Shown one piece after another: positions 33,880 through 46,863 of a stretch of 64,000 nt of DNA (positions are counted from its first letter, which is position 1; every line of letters begins with the position of its first letter). This DNA comes from Mycolicibacter algericus DSM 45454 (GTDB taxonomy: Bacteria; Actinomycetota; Actinomycetes; Mycobacteriales; Mycobacteriaceae). Position numbers and translations under genes: made by a program. The notes under the pieces were generated by a model. That model was not told where the DNA came from. It saw nothing but the letters and a program-made list of their open reading frames with translations, and made no database searches. The stretch lies in assembly GCF_002086455.1 (NCBI RefSeq), contig NZ_MVHC01000015.1, positions 32,624 through 96,623 of the forward strand, in the 5' to 3' direction.

Positions 33880-35838
33880 ATGCCTGAACCGCGGACGGCG
33901 CGCAACGTCAAACTGGTGCTCGCGGCGGTCGCTGCGACGGGGGTCGCCGCTGTCGCGTTGCGGAAGTCACGGCCCGCGCGTCCCCGCAAGACCAGCGCCT
34001 CGCCGCTGCTCCCGGAGTGGGCGGCGCCACCCGCACAGTACGGCGTCGGTGTGCGGCGCAACGTCGCGGTGGAGATGAGCGACGGTGTCGTGCTGCGCGC
34101 CGACATCCATTACCCCACCGTGCGCGAGACCGGGGAGGCCGCCGGCGGGCCGTTTCCGGTCCTGCTGTCGATGACCCCCTACGGCAAGCTGGCCCCACCA
34201 CCGGCCGCGCAGATCGGCGGCGGCCCCACACCGCATCTCATCCGGCGCGGCTACATCGAAGTCATGGTCGACGTCCGCGGCACCGGTGCATCCGGCGGGT
34301 CGTTCGAGATGTTCGGTGCCGACCAGGCCCGCGACGGCGTCGAGCTGGTGGACTGGGCTTCGGCGCTGCCCAACGCCAACGGCCGGGTCGGCATGTTCGG
34401 CATCAGCTATCTGGCCATCAACCAGCTGTTCACCGCAGCCGCAGTCGGACCGGACTCCCCGCTGAAAGCGGTATTCCCGGTGATGGCCGCCAACGATTTC
34501 TACCGGGACGCTGCCGCCATGGGCGGGGCTCCCCATCTGGCGACCGTGCGTGGCTACGGCGCGCTGTACACGATGCTCAACGTCATCAATCCGACGCTGG
34601 AGTTCTTCATCCGCGGTGGGCATCCGCGACCCCGGGCCGGCGGACTCGCGGCGGTGCGGCAGCGCGGCAGAGACCAGCGCGGCTATTTCGGGCCGCTGGT
34701 CGCCGAGGCGCGCACCGGGGGCGACGCCGCCTACGACGGCCCGTTCTGGGACAGTATGCGGCCCGAACTCGTGCTGCCCGAGGTCGCCGCCAACAACGTG
34801 GCCGTCTTCCTGGTCGGCGGCTGGCATGACGCCTTCCAGCGCGGCGCACCACTGAATTTCGCGGTGCTGCAGAATGCGTGCACCGGCCGGGCGGAGCACG
34901 CGCCGATGCAGCCGGGACAACCGTTGGCCGAGCGGATCAGGCTGATGATGGGACCGTGGTACCACGTGTCGGCCTTCGACGGTCTGCACGTTCAGGATCT
35001 GCAGTTACGCTGGTTCGATCACTGGTTGAAAGACGATGCGGGCGCGGAGATCTCGGGTTCGCCGTTCAGCTTCCAGGCGATCGGCGACAGCCGATGGTTT
35101 CATGCCCGTGAGTACCCGATCGCTGAGGCGGTACCCACCCGGCTGTACCTGTCGCAAGGTGGGCGCCTGCTGGCCGACGCCCCGGCCGAGCAGACGGTGG
35201 CCACCCTGCGCTACCGGGCGCGCGGTCCGGTGTCGGGGCGCAGCCTCGAGCAGTGGACGCTGGGGCTGAACAGTTTCGTCACCACCCAGGTCGGTGGCCG
35301 CACCCGTCACGACCAGGACAACCGCCGTCTGCAACGAGGTGCGTTGACCTACACCACCGAGCCGTTCGATGCTCCGACACTGATCGCCGGACCGATCACC
35401 TTGCGCGTGGAGGCGACAGCCGACACCACCGAGACGCTGTGGGTCGCCCACCTCGACGACGTCGCCCCGGAGGGGGTCAGTCGTCCCCTGACGCAGGGGG
35501 CGCTGCTCGGGTCGCACCGCGCACTCGACCCCGACCGCACCTGGTACCTGCCGGACGGCACGGTGTTGCGTCCACATCACGTCAGCACCCGATCGGCGGT
35601 GCGGCCCGTCGAACCGGGGGAGTTGACCGGCTACGACATCGAAATCTTTCCGACCGCCGCGATGATCGCGCCGGGACATCGGCTGCGGCTGACGGTGACC
35701 AGCTACGACTTCCCGCACCTGGTACCGACCGCGCCCGCGCGTCGAGCACTGGCCGGCGGCACCTACCGCCTGCATCAGGGCGGTCCCACCCCGTCGTTCT
35801 TGCTGTTGCCGCTGGCCGATCCCGACACGCTGGACTAG
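33880..35838 (+). CDS. CocE/NonD-family hydrolase (X-Pro dipeptidyl-peptidase S15-like)
   Basis: 652-residue serine hydrolase. An N-terminal hydrophobic segment (VKLVLAAVAATGVAAVALRK) is a signal anchor. The alpha/beta hydrolase domain has DVRGTGASGG, the nucleophile elbow GMFGISYLA (Ser), an acid region VFLVGGWHD and a His in MGPWYHVS. The C-terminal ~230 residues are the jelly-roll domain (GPITLRVEATADTTET, AMIAPGHRLRLTVTSYDFPH). ATG 33880 has GGGAGG upstream; the in-frame GTG at 33874 is too close to it. Acts on esters or peptides outside the membrane; substrate unknown. Confidence 0.9.
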   Translation: MPEPRTARNVKLVLAAVAATGVAAVALRKSRPARPRKTSASPLLPEWAAPPAQYGVGVRRNVAVEMSDGVVLRADIHYPTVRETGEAAGGPFPVLLSMTPYGKLAPPPAAQIGGGPTPHLIRRGYIEVMVDVRGTGASGGSFEMFGADQARDGVELVDWASALPNANGRVGMFGISYLAINQLFTAAAVGPDSPLKAVFPVMAANDFYRDAAAMGGAPHLATVRGYGALYTMLNVINPTLEFFIRGGHPRPRAGGLAAVRQRGRDQRGYFGPLVAEARTGGDAAYDGPFWDSMRPELVLPEVAANNVAVFLVGGWHDAFQRGAPLNFAVLQNACTGRAEHAPMQPGQPLAERIRLMMGPWYHVSAFDGLHVQDLQLRWFDHWLKDDAGAEISGSPFSFQAIGDSRWFHAREYPIAEAVPTRLYLSQGGRLLADAPAEQTVATLRYRARGPVSGRSLEQWTLGLNSFVTTQVGGRTRHDQDNRRLQRGALTYTTEPFDAPTLIAGPITLRVEATADTTETLWVAHLDDVAPEGVSRPLTQGALLGSHRALDPDRTWYLPDGTVLRPHHVSTRSAVRPVEPGELTGYDIEIFPTAAMIAPGHRLRLTVTSYDFPHLVPTAPARRALAGGTYRLHQGGPTPSFLLLPLADPDTLD

Positions 35839-35846
35839 CTTTTCAA

Positions 35847-36314
35847 CTACTGCTGCTCCGCCACGTCGCGGATGCGCTCCAAGGTGCGCCGCATGTCGCG
35901 GATGTTGTTGCGCTGCCGCAGGAAACCACCGAATAGGTAGTAGTACACGCTGGTCAGAAACGAGTCGGCCAGCCGGAACGACTCGGTGACGTGGGTGCCG
36001 TCCGCGGTCGGGGTCAGCTCGTAGCTCCACCGGTTCACGGCTCGGTCACCGGCGAGCACTTCGAAGCCGAACACCCGATTCGGCTCGCACTCGGTGACCC
36101 GGCATGTCGTCCAGTACACCGGCCCGATCCCGTTGCGCCGAACGTGTCCACGGAACCGGGCGCCCACCTCCGGACCGGTGGCGCCGTCGAGCCATTCGGC
36201 CTCGAAGGTCTCGGGCGAGAACCGCCCGATGTTGCGGACATCGGCCACCAGATCCCAGATCCGCTCGGCCGGGGCTGCCATATGAACTGTCGCGGAACCC
36301 TGCATGACCGCCAT
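35847..36314 (-). CDS. SRPBCC (START-like) family protein
   Basis: 155-residue polyketide-cyclase/START-fold protein, corresponding to Rv1883c. MAAPAERIWDLVADVRNIGRFSPE is the conserved first strand and helices, WSYELTPTADGTHVTESF the central sheet and a C-terminal long amphipathic helix (RRTLERIRDVAEQ). These proteins bind hydrophobic ligands; no catalytic residues are evident. Start ATG 36314 or 36305. The rpfC and secreted chorismate mutase genes found between this gene and fbpB in M. tuberculosis are absent. Confidence 0.85.
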   Translation of the reverse strand: MAVMQGSATVHMAAPAERIWDLVADVRNIGRFSPETFEAEWLDGATGPEVGARFRGHVRRNGIGPVYWTTCRVTECEPNRVFGFEVLAGDRAVNRWSYELTPTADGTHVTESFRLADSFLTSVYYYLFGGFLRQRNNIRDMRRTLERIRDVAEQQ

Positions 36315-36378
36315 CCAATCATGTTCGCGGCAGCGGGGTAAGCCTCTGGTGACAAAGCACGGCAAACCGCGACAAAAG

Positions 36379-36414
36379 CACTGAGCCCCATCCGGAATCG
36401 GATGGGGCTCAGTG
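36379..36414 (-). terminator. intrinsic-type terminator of the antigen 85 gene
   Basis: A perfect 16-base-pair stem (arms 36379-36394 and 36399-36414) closes a GAAT loop. On the minus strand it lies 14 bases past the fbpB stop and is followed by CTTTTGTCG, a short U-rich tail. This is the clearest hairpin terminator in the window. Confidence 0.88.
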
Positions 36415-36428
36415 ATGGGATTGAGCGT

Positions 36429-37783
<1,355 letters not shown>

Positions 37784-38878
37784 TTGGACACGGTACTGGG
37801 GCTGGCGATGACGCCGACGACGGTCGGCTGGGTCATGGCGGACGGACGGGCCGACCACTGCCCGACGCTTTCCGGTGACGAGGTCGGTGTCACCCTCGGT
37901 GATGCCGGGCTGGATGCGGTGAGCCTGGCGGCGTCGGCGACGGCTGTCGCGGCCCGAGTTCGCACCGTGCTGGCCGGTCGCGGTGACCGGCTGCACGGTG
38001 TAGGTGTGACCTGGAGCGATGACGCAGCGGTCGGGGCCGCGCTGCTGCTGGAGTCGCTGGCCGACGCCGGCTTCGAGAACGTGGTGTCAGTGCGATTCAG
38101 CCGGGCGGCGGCATCGCTGACAACCGGCATCGCGCCGGCCGGCGGACAGACCGCGGTGTGCGTCATCGAACCCGGATCTGCCACCTTGGTGCAGTTCGAC
38201 GGCCCCGATGACGGTTATCCGATCGTCACCGGATGTCCGATCGGCCGTACCGATGACGTGGTCGAGTGGCTGGCCGACGCCTTCGGATCGGGCGGGCGGC
38301 GGCCGGGCGTGCTGACCGTGGCCGGCTCCGGGCGCGGCATGGACCGGCTCGCGCGACGGCTCGAGTCCAAGCTGTCGTTGCCGGTTTTCGTGCAGGCCGG
38401 AGCCCAGCAGGCGTTGGCGCGCGGGGCCGCACTGGCGCTGGCGCCGCACGCCGAGCTGACGAGTCCGCGGTCGGCGGGCCGGACCGGCCGGGCCGTGGGC
38501 GCCGGGCGGTCCATGTCGCTGCCGTACGCCGGGGCGCTGACGATGCTGACCGCGGGAGCGGTGATGTTCGTGGCGTCGGTGTCGGCCGCGGTGACTCTGC
38601 AGCTGAGCCCGAGCAGGGACCTCCCGGAGCAGCGACCGCCCGAGCACGCGACGGTGGCGCGGGTGGCGGTCCCCGCCGCCCCGCCACCCGGTGCTGCGGC
38701 GGGGCCGCCACCGGCCGCCCCGGCGCCGCCGACCGAGCTTGCGGAGGAACCGGTCGAGTTCGGAGCGTTGTGGGACGGGCCGGACCTGCTCCCGGAACCA
38801 CCGGCACCGCCGCCGCGCGGCGGAGCGTCACTGCTGGAGCGGTTCCGCGAGCGTATTCCGCGTCTTCCCGGCCGCTGA
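37784..38878 (+). CDS. mycobacterial membrane protein with actin/ASKHA-like N-terminal domain (DUF7159-like)
   Basis: 364 residues from TTG 37784, which begins the conserved LDTVLGLAMTPTTVGWV and has a G-rich site upstream; a TTG five codons earlier is also open. The N-terminal ~230 residues contain GLAMTPTTVGWVMAD and GAQQALARGAALALA, patterns like the first and last strands of ASKHA (actin/hexokinase) folds. One transmembrane helix (YAGALTMLTAGAVMFVASVSAAV) near 250-275 is followed by a Pro/Ala-rich, probably outside tail. A mycobacteria-restricted family of unknown role. Confidence 0.7.
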   Translation: MDTVLGLAMTPTTVGWVMADGRADHCPTLSGDEVGVTLGDAGLDAVSLAASATAVAARVRTVLAGRGDRLHGVGVTWSDDAAVGAALLLESLADAGFENVVSVRFSRAAASLTTGIAPAGGQTAVCVIEPGSATLVQFDGPDDGYPIVTGCPIGRTDDVVEWLADAFGSGGRRPGVLTVAGSGRGMDRLARRLESKLSLPVFVQAGAQQALARGAALALAPHAELTSPRSAGRTGRAVGAGRSMSLPYAGALTMLTAGAVMFVASVSAAVTLQLSPSRDLPEQRPPEHATVARVAVPAAPPPGAAAGPPPAAPAPPTELAEEPVEFGALWDGPDLLPEPPAPPPRGGASLLERFRERIPRLPGR

Positions 38879-38896
38879 GTCCTTCGGGCCGCCGCG

Positions 38897-39475
38897 TCAG
38901 GACCCGCGGATCTCGTCCGCGGACACGGTCGCCGAGAAGGAAACCGTCACCTCGTCGGCGACCTGCATCGCCCCCATCAGCATCGAATAGCGCCGCACCC
39001 CGAAGTCGCTGTGGCGCACCACCGTCTCACCGTCGACTCGCCACGAATCGCGGTGTTGATGCGGCGGTCCGAGTTCGGACACCTGCACGGCGACGACGTG
39101 CGGCTTGGTTCGCCCGCGAATCTCCAGGGATCCGGTCAGCCGATAGCCGTCGTCGGTCGCTTCGATCTCGCTGCTCTCGAAGCGGATCCGGCGATACTTG
39201 TCGGCGCCGAGGCAATTGCGCGCATTAGTGCGGATCAGCGCCTTCTCCGGGCCGGTCAGTGGCGTCATGCCGCCCTCACCGCCGAGCACCCGCAGTGAAT
39301 CGGCCTCGACGGTCAGCGTCACGGCGGTGGGCTGCTCGCCGGACCACGACACCACCGCCTGCCAGCGCTCCATGGCGATCGTGAGGCGATGCCCCATCTT
39401 CGCGGCCCGGCCTGCCACCCCGGTGCCGACCTGCAGCCGACCATGCGATGCGTCGAACTGTCCCTGCGCGGTCAT
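38897..39475 (-). CDS. YceI-family lipocalin-like protein
   Basis: 192 residues, corresponding to Rv1890c. The YceI barrel strands are visible (GRLQVGTGVAGRAAKMGHRLTI start, then ATDDGYRLTGSLEIRGRTKP and RHSDFGVRRYSMLMGAM). Such barrels bind isoprenoid or amide lipids. No signal peptide is seen, so it may be cytosolic. Oddity: the codons for ELGPPHQHRDSW coincide with a copy of the dispersed repeat also present twice at 11.6 kb. Start ATG 39475 by family length. Confidence 0.82.
   Translation of the reverse strand: MTAQGQFDASHGRLQVGTGVAGRAAKMGHRLTIAMERWQAVVSWSGEQPTAVTLTVEADSLRVLGGEGGMTPLTGPEKALIRTNARNCLGADKYRRIRFESSEIEATDDGYRLTGSLEIRGRTKPHVVAVQVSELGPPHQHRDSWRVDGETVVRHSDFGVRRYSMLMGAMQVADEVTVSFSATVSADEIRGS
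39053..39070. repeat. intragenic copy of the 11.6-kb repeat core
   Basis: GTGTTGATGCGGCGGTCC here is identical to positions 11616-11633, in the same orientation, with weaker identity continuing on both sides (39045-39077). It falls in the YceI coding sequence read on the opposite strand. An 18-base exact match is far beyond chance for this window. Confidence 0.8.
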
Positions 39476-39603
39476 GTGCGGCACTCTAGCGGCCCGGGGC
39501 GGTGGCGGCATTCGGTGGAATCGCGATGAGACGCCGCCGGCACCCGTTAGGCTGCCACGCGGGGCCGTCTGCTGGCCAGGATCGACAGACTAAGGGCTGA
39601 AGA

Positions 39604-40026
39604 ATGATTCGTGAACTAGCTGCAGCTGCTTTCATCGCCGGAGCCGCCGGGGCAGCCGCCATCGCCGTCGCACCCGCCGCCGGCGCCTACCCCGGTGATG
39701 TGCCGGGGATGGCCGAGGGACAACGGCAGGGCGACGCGTGCTTCAGCTGGGAGCGCTACATCTACGGCCACGGCCCCAACGGTCAGGCGCTGGCCTGCCA
39801 TTTCATCGCCAACCAGTGGCCGCCCAAGGACACCGGGTTCTGGCAGATCTCCTACCCGCTCTACGGAGTGCAGGAGATCGGTTCGCCGTGCCCGAACCCG
39901 CAGTCGGCCGCACAGTCGCCCGACGGTCTGCCGCTGCTGTGCCTGGGCGCGCGGGGCTGGCAGCCAGGCATCTACACCGGGGGTATCGGACCGTACTTCC
40001 CGCCCGGCATCGCCCAGGTCGGGTGA
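39604..40026 (+). CDS. small secreted mycobacterial protein (Rv1891-like)
   Basis: 140 residues with a signal peptide (AAFIAGAAGAAAIAVAPAAGA, cleavage before YPGDVPGM). The mature part has four cysteines (DACFSW, LACHFIAN, SPCPNP, LLCLGARGW), probably two disulfides, and aromatic/proline-rich segments. Length and context agree with Rv1891. No known function; likely a cell-wall or culture-filtrate protein. Confidence 0.8.
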   Translation: MIRELAAAAFIAGAAGAAAIAVAPAAGAYPGDVPGMAEGQRQGDACFSWERYIYGHGPNGQALACHFIANQWPPKDTGFWQISYPLYGVQEIGSPCPNPQSAAQSPDGLPLLCLGARGWQPGIYTGGIGPYFPPGIAQVG

Positions 40027-40124
40027 GCACGGCGTGAGTCCGCCACGCGTCGTCGGCGGACAGCGTTCTTCCAGGCGGTTGCACTAGCTTCAGGCACGGT
40101 GGCAACAGGCAGGAGGTGCCGGAC

Positions 40125-41540
40125 TTGGGCGGACTCGCCGAGGAGACGTCGCAACGGCTGGTGATCTTCGGGATAACCGGAGACCTGGCCCGCAAAATGA
40201 CCTTCCGCGCGCTGTACCGCCTGGAGCGCCGCCACCTTCTGGACGCCCCGATCCTCGGGGTGGCCAGCGACGACATCACCGTCGAGGAGCTGGTCAACCG
40301 GGCCGCCGAGGCGATCCGCCACAGCGGCGAACCGTTCGACGAGGCGGTGTTTGGCCGGTTGGCGGAGCGGTTGTCCTATCTGCCCGGCGACGTCACCGAT
40401 GCCGCACTCTACGAGCAGCTCGCCGAGCAGGTCGGAACCGATCAATCGTGCCTGTACTACCTGGAGATGCCGCCGTCGCTGTTCGGCCCGATCGTCGAGC
40501 ACCTCGGCCGGGCCGGACTGTTGCAGCGGTCCCGGGTGGCGGTGGAAAAGCCGTTCGGCCACGACCTGGCCTCCGCGCGCGACCTCAACACCCGGATGCG
40601 CGCGGTGCTGCGGGAGGACCAGATCCTGCGGGTCGATCACTTCCTGGGCAAGCAGCCGGTCGCCGACCTGGAGTGTTTGCGGTTCGCCAACACGACGCTC
40701 GCCGAACTGTGGGACCGGCACAGCATCGCCGAGATCCACATCACCATGGCCGAGAACTTCGGTGTCGAGGAACGTGGCGGCTTCTATGACGCCGTGGGCG
40801 CGTTGCGCGACGTGGTGCAGAACCACCTACTGCAGGTGCTGGCGCTGGTCGCGATGGAGCCGCCGGTCGGCGCCGGCGACGACGACCTCAACGACAAGAA
40901 GGCCGAGGTGTTCCGTGCGATGCCCGCGGCCGAGCCGGTGCACTACGTCCGGGGCCAGTACTGCGGGTACAGCGAGGTCCCCGGGGTGGCCGACGGATCG
41001 CAGACCGAGACCTTCGTGGCGTTGCGCCTCCAGATCGAGAACTGGCGCTGGGCGGGTGTCCCGATCTTCCTGCGCGCCGGAAAGGCCCTGCCCGAACGGG
41101 TCACCGAGGTTCGGCTGTTCACTCGCCGGGTGCCGGCGCTGGCGTTCATGCCGCACCGGGAACGGGCCCAACGCAACCAGATCGTGTTGCGCATCGACCC
41201 GGATCCGGGGCTGCGGCTGCAATTGGTGGCCCAAGACGACCAGAACGCTCAAGCCTGGCGTGACGTCCACCTGGATTCCTCCTTCGCTCACGATCTGGGT
41301 GAACCGATCCAGCCCTATGAGCGGCTGTTGCATGCCGCGATAGTCGGCGACCGCCGGCTGTTCGCCCGAGAGGACAGCATCGAGGAGACCTGGCGGATCG
41401 TGGCCCCGCTGCTCGAACACCCCGGCGAGGTCCACCCCTACGAGCGTGGCTCGTGGGGGCCGGAGGCCGCGCAGGCACTGGTTCGTGGCCACCGGAGTTG
41501 GCAGCAGCCCTGGCTGCCGGCGAACGGCCGGTCACGGTGA
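40125..41540 (+). CDS. zwf1: glucose-6-phosphate 1-dehydrogenase
   Basis: First enzyme of the oxidative pentose-phosphate pathway, converting glucose 6-phosphate to 6-phosphogluconolactone with NAD(P)H formation. About 471 residues. Cofactor motif VIFGITGDLARKM (G-x-x-G-D-L-A), the substrate/catalytic motif RVDHFLGKQPV and KPFGHDL. Start: TTG 40125 lies eight bases after GGAGG (40112-40116), whereas the GTG at 40116 overlaps it. 13 bases before gnd2; the pair equals Rv1121-Rv1122 and is out of place here. Confidence 0.94.
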   Translation: MGGLAEETSQRLVIFGITGDLARKMTFRALYRLERRHLLDAPILGVASDDITVEELVNRAAEAIRHSGEPFDEAVFGRLAERLSYLPGDVTDAALYEQLAEQVGTDQSCLYYLEMPPSLFGPIVEHLGRAGLLQRSRVAVEKPFGHDLASARDLNTRMRAVLREDQILRVDHFLGKQPVADLECLRFANTTLAELWDRHSIAEIHITMAENFGVEERGGFYDAVGALRDVVQNHLLQVLALVAMEPPVGAGDDDLNDKKAEVFRAMPAAEPVHYVRGQYCGYSEVPGVADGSQTETFVALRLQIENWRWAGVPIFLRAGKALPERVTEVRLFTRRVPALAFMPHRERAQRNQIVLRIDPDPGLRLQLVAQDDQNAQAWRDVHLDSSFAHDLGEPIQPYERLLHAAIVGDRRLFAREDSIEETWRIVAPLLEHPGEVHPYERGSWGPEAAQALVRGHRSWQQPWLPANGRSR

Positions 41541-41553
41541 AAGGAGGACGGGC

Positions 41554-42573
<1,020 letters not shown>

Positions 42574-42657
42574 GTCGACCGCGCCCGGGCCCGCACGGCC
42601 GAGCGAGCGGTACCGGCGATCCTGGCCGCCCGCCGCGCCGGCATGCCAGTATGGGGA

Positions 42658-43659
42658 ATGCCGCAGCGACGGCGAGCCACCCAGACCAGTGCTGCTGCGA
42701 TGCGTGCCGGTGCGGATACGGCGACCGGCCGGGTGATCGCACTGATCGTGCTGGTGCTCGCGGCCGGGGCGGCAACGCGCGGGTATGTGCCGGGCGTCGC
42801 CCACGACCCGCGACGGCCGGCCGAGGCCGGCCCGGTGGCACAGCTCATCCTGGCCGCGCTGCTGGCGGTGTCCGTCGGGGCCGTTGCGGTCGCCGTCGCC
42901 CAGCGGGCGCGTGATCGGCGCGCCCCGCCCGGCAGCATCGGTGAGTTGTCCCGGACGGTGGGCGCCCATCGGGGACAGCCGGCGTGGCGGGTGCTGCTGA
43001 TCGGGTTGGCGGTGCTGACGGCGTGGCTGCTGGCGGTCGTGGTGATGGTGCGCCTGGGCGCCGCGCACCGATTCTCGATCCCGGCCGGGTTGCTGGGGAC
43101 GCGCGGTGAGGCGCCCACGTCGCCGGCCGGCGCGGACGCTCCCGCCCCCGTCCCGCTGCACCCGCCCCCGCTCGGCGCGGCCGGCGCCCCGCTCGGTTAT
43201 CTGTTGGTGCTCACCGCAGGCCTGCTGGTGCTGATCGCCGCGATGCTGCTCGTCGCACGCGCCCGCCGGGCCACGTCGGCCGCGCCGCAGATCAATCCCG
43301 CACCGGCTGCGGCGCAGCCGCCGACCGCAGGCGAAAGCCTGGCGCGGGCAGCCGAACTGGGCCTGACCCGGATCGCCGACCGGAGCAGGGAGCCGCGGGA
43401 GGCGATCATCGCCTGCTACGCGGTGATGGAGCGCCACCTCGCCGACGTTCCCGACGCCGCACCGCGCGAGTTCGACACCCCCACCGAGGTGCTGGCACGG
43501 GCGGTCGAACACCACGCACTGCCGGCCGACAACGCACCCAGGCTGGTCGAGCTGTTCACCGAGGCGCGGTTCAGCCCGCACCTGATGACCGAGGCGCACC
43601 GCGCCGAAGCGGTTGCGATATTGCGCCTGGTGCTCGACGAATTACGGGCTCGGACATGA
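42658..43659 (+). CDS. DUF4129-domain membrane protein
   Basis: 333 residues: N-terminal cytosolic Arg-rich stretch, helices at about 27-45 (VIALIVLVLAAGAATRG), 62-82, 105-127, an outside Pro/Ala loop, a further helix (LGYLLVLTAGLLVLIAAMLLV) and the DUF4129 domain at the C-terminus (EAIIACYAVMERHLADV, TPTEVLARAVEHHALP, LFTEARFSPHLM). DUF4129 proteins accompany MoxR/DUF58/transglutaminase clusters. ATG 42658 is preceded by GGGG; ATG 42643 is the alternative. The stop overlaps the next start by 4 bases (ATGA). First gene of a five-gene operon. Confidence 0.85.
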   Translation: MPQRRRATQTSAAAMRAGADTATGRVIALIVLVLAAGAATRGYVPGVAHDPRRPAEAGPVAQLILAALLAVSVGAVAVAVAQRARDRRAPPGSIGELSRTVGAHRGQPAWRVLLIGLAVLTAWLLAVVVMVRLGAAHRFSIPAGLLGTRGEAPTSPAGADAPAPVPLHPPPLGAAGAPLGYLLVLTAGLLVLIAAMLLVARARRATSAAPQINPAPAAAQPPTAGESLARAAELGLTRIADRSREPREAIIACYAVMERHLADVPDAAPREFDTPTEVLARAVEHHALPADNAPRLVELFTEARFSPHLMTEAHRAEAVAILRLVLDELRART

Positions 43660-44134
43660 AGAACGTTGCGCTGCAAGGTGTGCTGCTGGTACTCGCGGTG
43701 CAACTGGCGGTGCTGTTCACCCACCAACGACAGCTGCTGCTGTGGGCCGCCGGCATCGCGGTCGCGGTCCCGCTGCTGGGCATCCGGCAGCTGCTGCGGA
43801 CAGGTGGGCGCGGCCCGGCCGCGGAGCCGGCGCTCGATGAGCCCGGGGAATCGTTGCGGCGGTGGTTGTCGGGCACCGAGGCCAGAATCCGCTGGGCCGA
43901 GTCGACGAGGGCCGACTGGGATCGGCGCTGGCGGCCCATCCTGGCCCGCCGGTTCGAGGTCTCCACCGGCCAGCGGCGAGCGAAGAACGAGGCCTTCAAC
44001 GCCACCGGGGCGATGCTGTTCGGCGCCGAGCTGTGGCCCTGGGTCGATCCCGGCAACGTCGCCCCCAGCGCCGACCGCGGAGCCGGGCCGGGACGGGCGG
44101 TGCTCGAGGAGATCCTGTACCGGCTGGAGCAACG

Positions 44135-44138
<4 letters not shown>
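43656..44138 (+). CDS. small membrane protein of the MoxR cluster
   Basis: 160 residues. Two N-terminal helices (GVLLVLAVQLAVLFTH and LLLWAAGIAVAVPLLGI), then a soluble basic/acidic region rich in Trp-Arg (RRWLSGTEARIRWAESTRADWDRRW broken into shorter helices) ending LEEILYRLEQR. No known domain recognised. Overlaps neighbours on both sides by 4 bases, so translation is coupled to the DUF4129 and MoxR genes. Confidence 0.8.
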
Positions 44139-45135
<997 letters not shown>

Positions 45136-45139
<4 letters not shown>

Positions 45140-46413
45140 CGAGCCGCCACCCGGAAACGCCCGAGCCCGGCGGCGTCGATACCGAATTGGACTGGCATGC
45201 GTCGCCGTTGACGCAGGCCTTGGCAACCGGTGCGGGACTGGCGCTGGTGGTGGCGGTCGGCGCCGCGCGCTGGCAGCTGATCGCCTTCGCCGCGCCGCTG
45301 CTGGGCGTGCTGTGCTCGCTCGGCTGGCAACCGCCGCTACCGGTGTTCCGCGTGGGCGCGACGCCGGCCTCGCAGCGCTGCTTCGAATCCGAGCCGGTGG
45401 AGCTGACGGTTCGGGCCGAGGCGGCCGCCGGGGAGGCGAGCGCGATCCGGGTGGCGGTGTCGGCGCACCCGGCGATGATCCGTCACAGCGGCGCCGAGTC
45501 CGGCTCACGGACGGTCGTGACCGCCCGCGCGGAACGCTGGGGCCGTTACCCGATCCGGGCCACCGTCGCCGCCGTGGCACGGGGCGGGTTGCTGGCCGGG
45601 ACGGCCACCGTCGAGGTCAGCGAGGTCACGGTGTTTCCGTTGGCGCCCCCGCAGGCCACCCCGATCCCGAACAGCGAACTACTCGACCGGGTCGGAACCC
45701 ACCTGACCCGGCACCCGGGCCGCGGCGTGGAGTACGCCGACATCCGCCCTTACATCCCCGGTGACCCGTTGCGTTCGGTGAATTGGCCGGTAAGCGCAAG
45801 ACGGGGGAGACTGCACGTGACCGAGCGGTTGACCGATCGGGCAGCCGACGTGGTGGTGCTGATCGACGGCTACCCGCAGCCGCGCGGGCCCGCGACGGCC
45901 GCGACAGAACGCTCGGTGATCGGCGCCGCGCAGGTGGTGCAGACCGCGTTGCGCAACGGTGACCGCGCCGGCGTCGTGACGCTCGGTGGCCGGCTGCCGC
46001 GCTGGGTCGGCGCGGATATCGGGCAGCGCCAGTTCTATCGCATCGTCGACGCAGTGCTGGGCGCCGGCGAAGGCTTCGAGAAAACCACCGGAACGCTCGC
46101 ACCGCGGGCGGCGGTACCGCCGGGCGCCCTGATCATCGCCTTCTCCACTCTGCTCGACACGGAGTTCGCGCTCGCGCTGACCGACTTGCGCAAACGCGGC
46201 CACGTGGTGCTCGCCGTCGATGTGCTGGCCGGCCCCCCGTTCGAGGAGGACCCCGATCCGCTGGTCAGCCGGATCTGGATGCTGGAGCGCACCGCCATGT
46301 ACCGCGACATGGCCACCATCGGCGTCGACGTCGCATCGTGGCCGCCGCCGCAGCCACTGGAACAGTCGATGCTCCTGGCGACGCAGCGCCGCCGCCCGAC
46401 GGTGGTGCGGTGA
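45136..46413 (+). CDS. DUF58 domain protein (MoxR partner)
   Basis: 425 residues. Two closely spaced N-terminal helices (ATGAGLALVVAVGA, LIAFAAPLLGVLCSLGW), a beta-rich region, then the DUF58 core with the signature IRPYIPGDPLRSVNWPVSAR followed by a vWA-like fold (VVVLIDGYPQ, AGVVTLGG, LIIAFSTLLD). GTG 45136 in the GTGA overlap sets the start; a frame open from 43666 is a shadow over the previous genes. The DUF58-MoxR pair is a conserved functional unit. Confidence 0.93.
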
Positions 46414-46859
46414 TGGGGCGCCCGGTCGGCGCCGCCGAGACCCTGCCGCTGGTGTTGTCCGGCGCGTGCGGAATGGCGATGACGGCGACCGTCGCATCCG
46501 GCGCCGCCGGGCCGGCTGCCGTCCCGGCGCTGGCCGCCGCCGGCGCGGTGCTGGCCGGATTCCGGTGGCCGGCGGCGGCGACGGTCGCGGTGCTACTGGC
46601 GGTCGTCGCGATCGGGATCACCGATCCGCCAACGGTTTCGGCGGCCGTGGCCGGGCTGGCCGCGGTGGGATACCTGGTGTTGCGGCACGCCGGCACGATG
46701 ACGCTGCCGACGGTGATCGCGGTCCTCGGGTTCACCGTCGCCGGGCTGGCGGCCACGGCGTTCCCATGGAGTCTGCCGTGGCTGCCGCTACTGGCGCCGT
46801 TCGTGGTGCTCGGTGTCTGCGTCGTGGTGGCTCAACCGTTTCTGGGCACCGGACGGTGA
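46413..46859 (+). CDS. small polytopic membrane protein of the MoxR cluster
   Basis: 148 residues, almost entirely hydrophobic with about five Gly/Ala/Val-rich helices and no soluble domain. ATG 46413 overlaps the DUF58 stop by one base (TGATG). No family recognised. Last gene of the operon; the nitronate monooxygenase gene converges on it 4 bases later. Confidence 0.8.
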   Translation: MGRPVGAAETLPLVLSGACGMAMTATVASGAAGPAAVPALAAAGAVLAGFRWPAAATVAVLLAVVAIGITDPPTVSAAVAGLAAVGYLVLRHAGTMTLPTVIAVLGFTVAGLAATAFPWSLPWLPLLAPFVVLGVCVVVAQPFLGTGR

Positions 46860-46863
46860 CCGG

